Below, in pieces: positions 1 to 12,683 of a stretch of DNA of 64,000 nucleotides (positions are counted from its first letter, which is position 1; each line of letters starts with the position of its first letter). Source of the DNA: Ailanthus altissimus (taxonomy: Eukaryota > Streptophyta > Magnoliopsida > Sapindales > Simaroubaceae); assembly GCA_946807835.1 (NCBI GenBank), contig OX327712.1:17874001-17938000 (forward strand). The letters are read 5' to 3'. A model generated the notes under the pieces. That model worked only from the letters and a program-made list of their open reading frames with translations. It was not told the DNA's origin and did no database searches. A program made the position numbers and the translations under genes.

Positions 1-1740
1 TCTTTTCTCTCTTTGTAAAATGGCTGAGCTAATTTTGCAAAATCAATTTAACAAAAACCTTTTCAATTTAATTTACATTTATTTTATTTATACAAATGAA
101 TTTAATTTCATTTCATAATACTTAATTTCAATTTGAATTTAATCTAACCTAATCATAGTTAACTCTTAACTTTAGTTAGGTTAAACTAACATTAAAATAT
201 TCTAACTATAGTTAACTCTTAACTCTAGTTAATTAAAAGAATATTTAATTATTTTAATCATAGTTAACTAATTTAACCATGGTTAGGTTAACTTTTACTT
301 AACCATTAAGTATAGTTAATCTAACTTAACTAAATGGTTAACTCTTAACCTTAGTTAAACTTAATTCATTTATTCAACAATTAAATAAATAAATATTTAT
401 TTGAATTATTTAACGATTAAATAATTATCAAGTGAAATTACAATTATGTCCTTACTCGGTTACCAAGTTAACCTAAAGTGGGTCCCACCATCTGACCATA
501 TACTTTAGTTAACGTAACCTTAGTAAATTGCTGGATTTTACTGTATTAAACTATTTAATACGGTACGCTGCCCAAGTGCTCAAAGAGTACATTTCATATT
601 GGAACTCCCTAGGTCCACGCCCGATTCGTCAAATGAAACTATTTCACAAGTCCGTGAACGATGCCCCACGCACACGTTACGGATATTACAAATCAGCGCG
701 TCAGACCATACATGTTGAGGTTACTCCATATTCGTATAATCCTTCCGTCATTATATCCAGGATGAACGGGATATAGATCATTACCGTCAAATCCCGATAA
801 TTTCATCCATCACTTTATTATCTTCAGATTCGTATCTTTATGAACAATTTACGCAAACACTTTTGCTATAATGTTCGAACCTGGAGGAAACTCTTTTCCC
901 AGGTTAATTGCTTACGGCCATAAGACTTTACAAGATACAATCTCGAAGTTCGGATATACAACCCATCTATGTGAGCTGGCGGATCCCATATCTACGCACA
1001 CCGAACTCCATGAGCATCGGACCATACCCAGCGACACGTAGCGGTCAGACCATGAAAGGTCTCTGACATACGTGGAACCAAAGTATGATGGATCTCCCAC
1101 AAGCTCACCGTGGCGCTCAGGTCGAAGGACCACAAATACTACTCAACTCGAGAGGACCTCCCTTTGACGGTTTCATAGGATATCTATTGGGGTCCTCTTG
1201 AGTCTGTTCAGTATCCAGTCCTAACTGAATACCTGTATGTCTATATGAACTTCAACCAAGCTCATGGTTAACTAAGAATAACCATTTGTACAATACAGCT
1301 ATAGACATACACTAATCTATGTGCTTCACCGATAGACCCTCATTGGTAAACGTAGATCAGGAACTCTTTATTTTGAGAAGATACTTCCATAACGACATTT
1401 CTTAGTCTCTATTGCAACTCTTTGCAATTTTGTCATTACTAGTAGATTCTCAGGTCTTTGTTACATTATAGATTAGGTTCTAACTTTTTAGATCCCGCTG
1501 GGTATTATAACTTGCTAACACTTAGCATTTATAACTATCAGCTTTGCTAACTCTTAGCCATGGTTTAAACTTCTTTAAACCAGATATGAACTCATTCAGA
1601 TCATATCATTTTTATAATGTTACAAGCTTAATTACCATTTAATAAAAGTTATCAGCGATTTAATAATATATGCATTGTATAAATATTACAAACTTAATAT
1701 TCATACAAACTGGGATGGCGCATAAGCACATACCCTAACA
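1..1740 (-). mobile_element. Partial LTR of a dispersed LTR family (copy 1, inverted)
   Basis: Read on the minus strand from 1740, this begins TGTTAGGGTATGTGCTTATG and resembles the starts of the plus-strand copies at 5408 and 62677, including the CCATCCCA block about 25 bases in. Similarity to those copies continues through the segment around 900-1140 (for example the stretch reading GGGTATGGTCCGATGCTCATGG-like on the minus strand) and through 600-780. From about position 500 down to 1 it becomes AT-rich and repetitive (many GTTAAC/TTAACT blocks) and the match to the other copies is no longer clear. The left boundary is not visible in the window. No long reading frame is present, as expected for an LTR. 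The superfamily is not determined. Confidence 0.7.
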
Positions 1741-4239
1741 CAATTATGTTGTTATTATTTTTTTAAACTTCGACAAAAATTTGTCAAAATTATAGCACTT
1801 AAATTTAAAGAGGCACTTTCTAAGAGACTAGGCTTAGTGGAGATTCATTTTTTTTTTTTTTTTATATGAGAAAAGAGGAATTCAAATTTCTTTAAGAGTC
1901 TGAACTAACGTGTTAATTTGAAAATTCTCATATAAAAACATCTTTGTAGAGCAATTTAATGAAATAATACAAAATATTATCCTTAGTGTCAAACCTTACT
2001 GATGTTAACCAAATGTCGTTAAGGCTTGAGCTATTATATTGCAGCAGCATTAATACTTTATTTTTTAAGATAAAATTATAGCTGTTCGATTACATCTAAC
2101 AGTTGTGGCAAAATGAGTTGCCGATTGAAGAAAATGGGCAAGTAAATTAAGATTACTCAGTATTCATGCACCTACTGCAACAACAACAAAAAAAAAACAA
2201 AACACCATTATGTCAATTATCAACACACCATACAAGATCAAACACATCCTAATCCCTAAGCAAATATCAAATGTCCTCTCTTATATTTGTTAAATATCAA
2301 ATATTCTTGTGTTGATTTAAACATTATTAAAGAATCCTACTTATATATATATAAAAAAATAGCATTATGATAAAACACGACATATAAAAATGTTTTATAA
2401 TTTAGACATGACAACTATTCAAAAAAATATGCATCCACATAAAATAATTATAGCTATAAATTAATAATTATAGATCATAAAAAAATTGAACGTAATATTT
2501 TAATTTAAATTTTGCATTCTCCAAGTTGTTGCTGCAATTCTTTCTCTGCCCCTTCCTCTACCAAAATTAATTTAGAAGCTACCATTCTTCCTTTGCCCCT
2601 TACTCTACCAAAATTAATTTAGAAACTACCATTACACAATTACAATAGAGAATAAATTGTAATTTATGATATTCAATTCATATTATAAATGTCCAATTTT
2701 GATTGTTGCACATTTAATTAATATACTTGTAACATTTAAGAATATTAATTTAAGTCATAATTCATTATACGTTTGAGAATTTTGAGGGTTACAAGTTTAA
2801 TTAATATAATTATAATATTTAAGAATTTTAATTTACAATATTTAATTTTATAATTCATTAATATGTTTGAAAATTTTGGAAGTTACAAATTTATTTAATA
2901 TGTTTGCATTATTAAAAATTTTAATTCACAATATCCATTTCATAATTCATAAATACGGTTAGTCCCTCCTTAGTCCTTCCGATTTTATTGGACACTTTAG
3001 TCCAATTTCGTAACTCATTAATAATTTATTAATACGATTGACAATCATAGGCACTTTAGTCATTCAAGTTTAGTTTAATTAATAACTTTGTCTTAATTAT
3101 ATCTAAAATATCAAAATTTATCCTAATTTATTAATTTAAATGAAACAATGACATTTTAGTTTAATTACATATACAATGCATCAAGAAGGAGCAACTGGCT
3201 GGTGGCCACATGTCATCAATGGCAAATTGACATTAGTGGATTAAAATTTTCATAATCTAATATAATAGTAAAAAAATTTTAGTCAACAAAATATTAAAAA
3301 AGTGCTAAAAATAGAGAGATGTTATTGTAATAATCATATAGTTTAAAATTTTAATTAGAATTGTGATTATAAATCTAACTATAATTATAATTATAGTTAA
3401 AATTAAAATTATAGTTATGTATTACGATAATAGTAATTACAAGTTTACAACTATAAAAATTGTATTACTTATTACTTTGTATTACATATATGATTATAGT
3501 TGTGATTGCAATTATATTTTGATGTAATTACAATTATCATATTATAATTTAATTACTTTTATTATATTATAATTATAATTATAAATATAAATATAATTAT
3601 AGTTTTATCGTAATTAAAATTGCATCTATTATAATAGTGATTATAATTATAATTACCATTAAGTAAATTAAATAATGATTACAATTGTAATTATAAGAGT
3701 AATTATAGCTGCAATCATAATTGTAATTGTAACCATAAGGAACGACAACTGAACTCCTAAAATTTTTATAAGGGACAACACCATTATATTTAAAAATTTT
3801 ATCGAGACACTTGTTAGATGACATATTTTGTCTACTTAAACAAACAAAACTTTAAAAAAGGTAAAACCGTATATTTACCATTTAAAAACACATGTCACAA
3901 TTTTAAGATGACACATGTCATCTCATAATATAATTATTTAATATTTTTAACTAAAAAAATTATAAATTTTTTTGTAATTAGTTACAGATGACATGTATGG
4001 CATTTTATTATTGAATTTTTTATTTTTAATTAAAAAACTTAAAAATTAATTAATTAAATAAAATTTTAGAAACTGAAATATAAAAATAAAATAAATGGAT
4101 AAGAACAATTTTACATCAATAGTTTAGCCTAATTGATAACTTTACCCTAATTAGATCTAAAATATCTAATTTTATCTTAATCCGTTAATTTTTCTTGTTA
4201 ATTTAGACAGAAATAGTAGTTTTAATATGCAATTACCAA
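1741..4239. other. AT-rich intergenic DNA without a recognisable gene
   Basis: No supported coding region or RNA gene is visible. The stretch 3330-3740 is a low-complexity run of AATTATAATTATA-type sequence; the short reading frame it encodes (Tyr/Asn-rich) is a composition artefact. Two diverged direct copies of one sequence occur at about 3066-3170 and 4118-4230, each around a TCTAAAATATC core. They look like remnants of an old repeat. Confidence 0.6.
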
Positions 4240-5180
4240 TTCACCCTCATTATTTGCCTTTTAACTTTGGACACGTGGCACAAACACACTCATTTACTGT
4301 TTTTGAACACGTTGTGCAATCTTATTCATTTATTTAATTTTATATAATTAAAAAATAAAATTTAACAAAGTGACACAAGTAAAAATATGATAAGTTAATG
4401 ATGACACGTGTCATTATGTAATTGGTTTATATTTTAAAAAATTAAATAAATAATAAATAATTAAAACAAAATCTACCACAGTCGGCCAAAAAGGGCGGCT
4501 GACCGTCAATAAAAGAATCCAAAATTTATATTATTGAATTCTATTTTTCTTGATTTACATAATGATAAAGTTATTTTTGACAAAAAAAAATATCAGAATA
4601 TGACAAAAAATATTGGGGAGGGGCAGTAGTCACCACTGATCGTTGTCAAACAAAGTGCGATGACTTACACCGATCTATTTATAAGTGGGGACGGTGCAAG
4701 TCATCTCCCCCCCAAATTTAATAGCAGATGGTCGTGGCTGCCATCCCTACCCATCATTTTTAGCAATTTTCTGATCTTTTGTTTTACAAAAAATGACTCC
4801 ATCATTGTATAGATGAAAAAAAAATAAAGTTTAATAATGTAAAATTTGATCATTTTTGTCAGTAAAGCATTATCAGAAAAGACTGCTCGCCACTGTTTTT
4901 TTATAATGCTCCATAAATAGTGATAGATTTTGTTTTTAATTATTAATTAATTAATTTATTTTATTTTTAAAATATAAACCAATTGCACGATGACATATGC
5001 CATTTACAACAAAACATATTATGACATGTGTCATTTTATTAAAAAATATTTTTTTGTATTATATCAAATTAAATTATTGGATGAGATTGCGCCACGTGTT
5101 CAAAGACAATGAGTGGTAAGATTATGCCATGTGTCTAAAGTTTAATTTATTTTTATAATTAGATTATATTTTTACCCTTC
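4240..5180. repeat. MITE-like element with long terminal inverted repeats
   Basis: The left arm (about 4265-4480) and the reverse complement of the right arm (about 4919-5160) match over several blocks: CACTCATT..TTTGAACACGT, the GCAATCT block, TGACACATGTCAT-type motifs, and AATTGGTTTATATTTTAAAA followed by an AATTAAA-rich run ending in AAAATCTA. The 440-bp centre is more GC-rich (GTCGGCC, GGGGAGGGGCAGTAG) and has no reading frame. This arrangement fits a non-autonomous DNA transposon with long inverted repeats (Mutator-like or foldback type). The exact ends and a target duplication could not be fixed. Confidence 0.55.
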
Positions 5181-5407
5181 CACCATTAAAATTAAGGGTG
5201 GCAAAAAATCGAAAAATCAATTTGGCCCAAGTGAACTAAATCGAACTAGTTTATTCGATTCGATTTTTATGAGGTTGGTTCGATTCCTTGGTTATTATTC
5301 TTAGAAAATAAAAAACTAGTTCGGTTTTTTATTTCGATTTTTTGAAAACCAAACTGTAAATCGAATATTATAAAAAAGTTAATAAATAATACACGTGACA
5401 TTGTTTT

Positions 5408-7686
5408 TGTTGGAATTTGTACTTACGTGCCATCCCATTATGTATAAATATTTAATGATGGTATTTATACAATTATCATTTTTAATAAAATCGTTAATAT
5501 TATTTATAATAAATGGTGAAATGCTTGTAACGTTTCAGACATTATATAATCTGAAGGAGTTCAGATATGATCTAAATGAGTTTAGATCAGTACTAAGAGT
5601 TAGCACATTAATAGAGTTAGCGAAATCTAAACAATTAGAGTATTTTCTGTAATGGGATAATGACCTGAGAATATATTTATAATGACATAGTTGTAAAGAG
5701 TTGCAAATAGTGTTAAAAAAATATTATTATGCAAATATGTTCTCAAACATGATGCTCTTATTCTAATTTCATTGATGCGGGTTTATCGGTGGAACTCATT
5801 TATATAGATTAATGCATGTCTATATTTGGATGATCCAAATGGTTAGTCTTAGCAAACTATGAGTTTAGTGGAAGCTCGTATAGACATACAAGTATTCAGT
5901 GAGGACTGGATATTGAACACACTCACAAAGACCTCCAATAGACATCTCATAAAACCGTCAATGGAAGATCTTTCGAGTTTTAGTAGTGTTTGTGGTCCTT
6001 TAACCTGAGTGCCATGGTGGGCTTGTGAGTGTGTTCGCTGGGTATGGTCCGATACTCATGGAGTCTGGTGTGCGTAGATATGGGATCCATTAACTCATAT
6101 GAGTGGGTTGTATATTATAATGCTCCGAGATTGTATTTCAGAAAGTCTTGTGGCCACAAGCATAAACCTCAAGAAATATAATCCGAAGAGACAAACAATA
6201 TCACAAAAATATTTGTAGATATTGTTTAAGGAAATATAAATCTGGAGATAAGTTGATGGTTGAGCAAATAGAGATTTAACAGTGATGATCTATATCTATG
6301 CTCTTCAAGGATATATATGATGGAGAGATTATACAAATATGCAATAACTTCAACTTGCATGGTCTAACGCGCTGATTTGTAATATCCGTAATGTATGTCT
6401 GAGACATCCTACGTATGAAGGAGTTATATATGACAAATCAGGTGTGGATCCAGAAAGTCTCACAATATGAAGTGTACTCGTTGCGCACTGGGACATCGGA
6501 TTGGATTGAATAAATCGATCCAGTAAATTTCAGCAAAATAGAATAATTATTTTGGGATCTTTCGGGATGTGCATTTGTCAAGTCTTAATTGTTAAGTACA
6601 TCATTGAATTAGTTAACAAGAGTTGTTAATTAATATGATGTTGACAAGTGGCACAATTTGGTTTATGATTTGATTTTACCTTAATTTTATTATTTAACTT
6701 TGATAGTAAAAACTAGTAAGGTAAAAAAAAATTATTCAAAATTATTTTGAATAATTAAATTAGATATTATTATTATATTATTAGATAATATGATAATATA
6801 TTAATAATGACCATTGTATTTTTAATACAATGAGTGGTCTAGATATTGGTCATTTATTTAACTAATATGATTAAAGTAATTATATTTGTTAAGTCAAGAT
6901 TTAATAAGGTGGCTATTATTCTAATGCTTAATAAATTAATCCAAAGTTGGAGACCAACAACTAAATTGGTGGAGCACTTATTTTTGTTTTATCAAAAGGT
7001 GTTGAATAACAAAAACAAAAGATTAAGCTAACAATTGAAATGAATTCATTCAATTGGAGAAGAATTCGGTCAAGTGAATCCAGAGGTAAGAGAAAATTAG
7101 TTTTTGCTCTTTCAATTGTTGAAAAACATGAAAAACGTCTCTTCTTCTTCTTCTCGCAATAATAGCTAAAAATAAATGAAAAAAAATGAAAAAAAATAAT
7201 TATTTTAAATAATAGTTGTTCAAAATAATTATCCTATTACAATTGTTTCTAAGAATTGATACAATAGTTGTGTGTAAAATATTTATCATCTCCATTTTAA
7301 GAAACAAAATTGTTCAAAAAGTTTGTATATATGTGCTGAAAATTGTAAAAACTATGCTACCATTTTAGCTCTATAATCCCACCAAATCGTTATAAACTAG
7401 AATTGTTCAATAATTTACTTCAAGGTGAGCTCTTCAATTGAATTGCTGGATGACTTGAAGAATTTGTAAAGCTACCTTTATTAGGTAAGTATTCTTTACA
7501 TTTTATTTTAATTAATACAAGTGTTCATCATGTATAAGTTGTTGTATAATAGTTATACTTGAACATATATGTGATATATGTGGTTAAATTTGTTAAATTA
7601 GATGTATATATTAACATGTTTCCGTTGTGTATAATAATTTTTAAAATTACGTATACACTTATATGTCACACACTCGGTTTTTAACA
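5408..7686 (+). mobile_element. Solo LTR (copy 2), complete, 5-bp target duplication GTTTT
   Basis: The element starts TGTTGGAATTTGTACTTACG and ends TTTTTAACA, so it carries TG...CA termini. It is flanked by a perfect 5-bp direct duplication, GTTTT at 5403-5407 and at 7687-7691. It is 2,279 bp long with no substantial reading frame and no internal retrotransposon domain, so it is best explained as a solo LTR left by LTR-LTR recombination. It is clearly related to the inverted copy at 1-1740 and the copy from 62677. The strand assumes the TGTTGG end is the LTR start. Superfamily unknown; TGTTG ends are common in Ty1/copia. Confidence 0.8.
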
Positions 7687-7736
7687 GTTTTATTGGTATT
7701 TGTACAAATTTAATGTGAACCTTGCCACATTGAATC

Positions 7737-7739
<3 letters not shown>

Positions 7740-7767
<28 letters not shown>
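7740..7767. repeat. (AT)n microsatellite
   Basis: An uninterrupted run of alternating A and T, about 28 bases, lies just right of the solo LTR. Confidence 0.95.
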
Positions 7768-7772
<5 letters not shown>

Positions 7773-7945
7773 TATATACTGTTTCAACCATCCAAATCGA
7801 AAAATCAAATCAAAAATTGAATTGTAAAATTGAATCGGTTCGATTCGGTTCCTTTTATTTACGGTTTGGTTTTCAATTTTATTTTTTGAAAATTAACTAG
7901 TTTTGTTAATTTTTGATTCACTTCGAAAATTGAATCGAAATAATT

Positions 7946-8886
7946 ATTTAATATATTTAAAATTATTTATTATATATAATAATAATTTAATATATTATTA
8001 TTTAAAATATAATTTAAAATACAAACTTAAAATATATAATATTATTTATTAATAAATTTATTTAAGACCTCCTTCAACATTTCATATAAAGTACTAAAAA
8101 CTTTAATACAAAAAGTATTAAAAAAACTCAAATAACTTAGATTGTAAATTTTTTGAAACAAACACAAACTAAATTCTAAGAAATTAATCCAACTAAAGTG
8201 GCGGTTCTACTAACTATGTTAATTTGGAAAACTCTTATAGCATTATGTGTTTTTAAAATCGTTCAATGGAAATAGATAGTTTATTTTAGAATCACGTTTT
8301 CATGTCACATTTTCTCCATTAACTTTGCCCACATTTGACTGGTTGACAAAACATACACGAATACACAAATCACAATCACTTCACTTCGATGGCAACATAA
8401 CACATTTCATGTTGGACAGTGGACACTCGCCTAGATTTGCCCTCGTGATATTGTCTTTATCATTATTCATTAACAAAAAGCTCAGAGCTTATTAGCTTAT
8501 TAACCTATTAGCTTAATGTAATAGTCAGATGATTAGCCACAACCCACTAATTGCAACATGCCAATGGCATTTGGCTCCCCTAATAAAATCAGATCAAAGC
8601 CAAAACTTTTTACTCAACTGAGTTAGCTTACCTTAGCTTGTTCCTCTCTCTCAGGACTTGCCCCCTTTTAAAACTAAAAGATTTCAGTGACCCAGTTAAA
8701 AGAAAAATATACTCAAGTTTCAGACACAAGTTGATCTATCATCATCTGTGTGTTGTTGTTGTCCCATGTTAATTTAATCACTGTCACAGGCCATGTTTTT
8801 ATGCTATAGAAACAAAAAAAAATTCCGAAGTATTTTTGTGTTGTGTTATTATAAATATTAGTGAGTGTTAGTTGTGGTTGGTGGAG
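7946..8886 (+). promoter_or_regulatory. Upstream region and 5' UTR of the GRF gene
   Basis: No coding region is visible. This AT-rich spacer leads into the GRF start codon at 8887; a TATAAATA word lies at about 8850, close to the start codon. The true transcription start is not resolved, and the long leader typical of GRF genes may begin further upstream (around 8640-8700, where TC-rich sequence appears). Confidence 0.35.
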
Positions 8887-11800
8887 ATGAATAGTGGTAA
8901 TGGCGGTGGAGGCGGTGGCGGCGGAGGTGGGGTTGGTGGTGGTGGGGGACGTGGGTTGGGGATGGTGGGAATGAGGGCATCATCGGTATCAGTATCACCA
9001 TTTACAGTATCGCAATGGCAAGAACTGGAACATCAGGCTCTGATCTTTAAGTACATGGTGGCAGGTTTGCCTGTGCCACCTGATCTTGTGCTCCCTATTC
9101 AAAAGAGCTTTGAGTCTATTTCTCATAGGTTCTTTCATCACCCCACCAGTAAGCTTTGCCTGTTAAAACTTCCTCTTTTGTCTCTCTCTCTCTCTATACA
9201 TATATCCCTTCTTTATCTTGCTTTTCTTAATCTCTGGCTTTAGCTTATTCTTTCTCTTTGCTTGGGCATGTTTGATTTGATTTTAAGGAACTCCTTTTCC
9301 CTTTCTTTGTTTGTGTCTTTGAACTTATTTTTTGTGTTAGAAAATTATTGTGCCGTCACATTTCAGTTGGTTGATACGCGTAAATACTAATAAGCATTTT
9401 AGATGGGCGTTTTACTTCTTCTTCTTCTTCATAATACTTTTTAGTTGTTGATAATGATGGGTGTTGAAGAGATTAGTCTTGTGCTTTTTTTTTTTCACAA
9501 GATTTCCTTACCAGTTTTGAGCTTACCGAGTGTAAATTTGATTTTTCTTTATTTATTTGTAATTCCAAAAAATATTAGGGGAAAACCCTTTTGCCTCTGG
9601 AAGTTATTGACCTTGAAAAACAGTTGGGGTTTGCGGATTATGCCTTACTTGATGAGTTAAATCACATGTCAGGGGCAAAGGTTCAAAATCTTTCTTTGCA
9701 AATTTGTTTAAAGGGAAAAGTTATCCTTTAAATCATGTCGGGGCAATAGTTCAACAATGTATATAAAACTTGTATTGCTGACTTCACTGCCTTTCTCATA
9801 GATTTATGCTTAAAATAAAATTTTCGCAAGGATTTTCTGGTTATTTCCTTCAGTTTCTAGTTGTTGGTGCTTATTATTTAATGAGATATGTTAGTTGATG
9901 CCAATTCTTTCCTTCAGTCTTCCTTCATTCATCCATGTGATGTTGTTAATGTCTTGATGATGAAGTGTTGTATTACTTTTAGTGAGGTTTATTTATTTGG
10001 ATTCTGATACTGTTAGCTGTAAAGTCATCATAACATTGATAGTATATAATACATTAGCTTTGTCTCTTTGTTGCAGATGATGCATTATTTTACTTGAGAA
10101 ACATAGTTTTAAACTATATCTTGTGTTGCTATTTTAATGAAGAGGTGTGGTGTTACATATGACATTTTTTAGTATAATTTTGCAGTGGGTTATTGTTCCT
10201 TCTATGGAAAGAAGATTGATCCTGAGCCAGGACGATGCAGGAGAACTGATGGCAAAAAATGGCGGTGCTCCAAAGAGGCATACCCAGACTCTAAGTACTG
10301 TGAGCGTCACATGCACCGCGGCCGCAACCGTTCAAGAAAGCCTGTGGAATCACAAACCATGACACAGTCATCATCCACTGTGACATCACTAACTGTCACT
10401 GGAACCAGCAGTGGGACTGGAAGCTTCCCGAACCTTCCCTTACATGCCTTCAGTAATCCCCAAGGCACTGCTTCTGGAACCAATCAATCCCATTATCATG
10501 CTGAGTCCAGTTCCTATGGAATTCCAAGCAAAGATTACAGGTATAAGATTCTTGTTTCCAAAATAATAAAATGCTTTTGATTCTTTGGTTGCTTGGACTT
10601 TTGATCTCTTTGGTACATAGTTATCTTATTCATTATCCAGAAAGAGAAATTGTAATGAAACGTATTGGTTTAAAGTTCATTTCTGTTTCATTTTCTATAG
10701 GTTTCACTTCAGTAAGATTTCTATACCAGATTTTCTGCATTGCTAAGATTTCAATCTTTTAGGTGTTCTGCATATGCTTTGTGATATGAATATTTAGTTA
10801 CTTTTGAGTTCTCATACATGGTCTGAGATATATAATTGGTCCCATGTTGATAAAATTCTGTGGTAGGGCAAATTTGTGGACTTCTGCCATGTGGGTAATG
10901 TAAATAGTGCATGCAGAAACTTTCCAAGTTTCGATTCTGTTCAGCTCAGGGTTCTGGGCCCTGGTGTTTTCAAGGATGGATGATGAACTCCATAGTGTTT
11001 TAGCATTTTTTTTTTTGAAAAAAGTATTTTGGGATGACAGATTTTCTGTTAGGTCTGATTCTTTGCTTCTGTTTTATCTGAAAATTTTGTCCCAGAACTC
11101 TGACAACCATTAGGAATTGTCCCGAGCATGTTTATCGGTGGAACATTATGAACTCTTTTTAGTTTCTGACTAATGGTTAAGATGGGGTTATTGCTGAACT
11201 TTTATGTCCAAACTTTGCCTGAAGCCTGGGAGGGAAAGGGAACTGTCATTTTCTTCCGAAGTTGATCTGTTCAAAAGATACATGAATGAAGTTGAAACCT
11301 TTATCATTGTTTTAACATCATGCACCCACAAACTAATCTGACTACTCACCTTGATAGTCAAAGCTTAAAGTCTAGTAATTTCCTGTATTCAACCATTTTG
11401 TTCTTAAAAATGAATTTCAAATGCTTTGATTGTCAAAATTGTCGCTGTATCTATACTTTTTGGACCCATTGTTGAAACTAGGAGGAGTTATGTTGGAAAA
11501 CTCCTGCTATCTGGATTTGGATAAGTTGCTCTTTATAAAATTTCTTCAGGGGTGCAGATTTCTGGGCCCTGATGTCCATGAAGATCATCGTCAAACCTCG
11601 TGTCTTTGCAGATTGTGCTCTTCTGCAATCTTCTTTTTGTTCTGCTTCTTTTCTTTATGTTTCCTCTATTAAATTATTTGCAGAAATCTGACAAGCAGCT
11701 TGCACTAATGGTATATTATTGACCCTCTGCCTCTTTTCTGTCATAAGGGAAAGGTAAAAAAGAGTATTCTGAGTTTGCAGAAATATTATGTTAAAGGATT

Positions 11801-12683
11801 ATTTGCTGAATGATGAGATATGCCCGATTCATTTGGTGTCTACATTTTATTTACATGACTTTAACCTCTGTGCATTATTGTTCACATATTGAAATATGTG
11901 TAGCCCCTACTCTCTGCTGTTCTTTCTGATAATTTCTTTGTTGTCATTGCTTCATGCAAGCCCTCTTAATCAATCTGTCTGGTGATAATTGTCAGAGTTA
12001 TGCCTGATTATCTAACATCATTGTTTCCTTTTTGCTTGTTCTGGTCAAAATTCTAAGTATAATATTACCAGAAATGATGGGATCAAAGACCACCTTATTC
12101 TTAATATCTGTGTTTAAGAAATATGATTTAGTGTTTGAAGAACACTAAGTATGATCTGTTTCTTTTTAATTAATGCTAACATATAGGTACCTTCAAGGAC
12201 TTAAACCTGAGATTGGTGAGCATATTTTCTTCACTGAAGCTTCAGGAAGCAATAGGGGTCTTCAGATGGACTCACCACTGGGCAACCCTTGGCCTCTGAT
12301 GCAACCTAGAGTCTCCTCACTTCCCCAGTCGAAATTGACCAACACCTCCATTTTGCAGAGTGATTATCCTCAGCATTCATTTTTCACCAGTGAATTTGCA
12401 TCGGCTGAGCACGGAAAACAGGAGGGTCAATCTCTACGACCTTTCTTTGATGAGTGGCCTAAAACCAGGGACTCGTGGTCTGGTCTTGAAGACGAGAGAT
12501 CCAACCAGACCTCATTCTCAACGACCCAGCTCTCAATATCCATTCCCATGGCCTCATCCGATTTCTCGGGAACAAGTTCTCAATCTCCCCATGGTGAGTT
12601 TCTAATCAGGGTTTTTTTTTTTTCCTTGTGAAAAATTTTAATCCCCATCTGAGCTTGCTTGAATTATTGCTGCAGATAACTAA
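8887..12683 (+). CDS. GRF: Growth-regulating factor (GRF) transcription factor, 4 coding exons
   Basis: Coding exons are 8887-9148, 10186-10540, 12187-12593 and 12676-12683. All introns are GT-AG, phases agree, and the product is 343 residues. GRFs are plant transcription factors that pair with GIF co-activators and promote cell proliferation in leaves and other organs. After a Gly-rich N-terminus (residues 5-24), the QLQ domain lies at about 38-73 ([20 protein letters not shown]), for GIF binding. The WRC domain lies at about 99-142, with a C105-X9-C115-X10-C126-X2-H129 zinc motif and basic [11 protein letters not shown]. The C-terminal half carries FFDEWP (FFD) and [10 protein letters not shown] (TQL) motifs. 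The start is the ATG at 8887, since no upstream in-frame ATG exists. The last exon adds only Asp-Asn and the stop; failure to splice intron 3 would give a different short tail. The subgroup within the family is not assigned. Confidence 0.95.
10328..10349 (+). promoter_or_regulatory. miR396 target site in the GRF WRC exon
   Basis: The 22 nt encoding the RSRKPVE end of the WRC domain match the miR396 complementary site conserved in most plant GRF genes, including the extra C (AAAGCCTGTGG) that makes the usual one-base bulge against miR396. This predicts post-transcriptional repression of the gene by miR396 in older tissue. It is a sequence match to established knowledge; cleavage was not tested. 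Confidence 0.93.

Larger units (their letters stand above)
5198..7945. mobile_element. Possible hAT-like MITE split by the solo LTR
   Basis: The flanks of the solo LTR, 5198-5400 and about 7790-7945, are both rich in ATTCGATT/GGTTCGATT words. They contain an inverted pair around GAAAACCAAACTGTAAAT (left, near 5344) and its partner near 7860-7885. The left flank begins GGGTGGCAAAA, a common hAT terminal pattern. I infer an older small element into which the LTR later inserted. The right terminus is uncertain. Confidence 0.3.

Noticed and set aside
912..1133. Minus-strand frame sharing a peptide (SLGMVRCSWSSVCVD) with 63338-63601
   Set aside because: The similarity comes from the shared LTR sequence; copy 2 near 6030-6120 has lost the frame, and there is no domain, so it is not a gene.
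3597..3824. 75-residue Tyr/Asn-rich frame
   Set aside because: It falls in AT low-complexity sequence and is compositional.
5278..5295. GGTTCGATTCC resembling a tRNA T-loop
   Set aside because: No acceptor stem or D/anticodon arms; it belongs to an ATTCGATT-rich repeat flank.
5395..5652. 85-residue plus-strand frame at the start of solo LTR copy 2
   Set aside because: It straddles the LTR boundary at 5408, so it cannot be a conserved protein.
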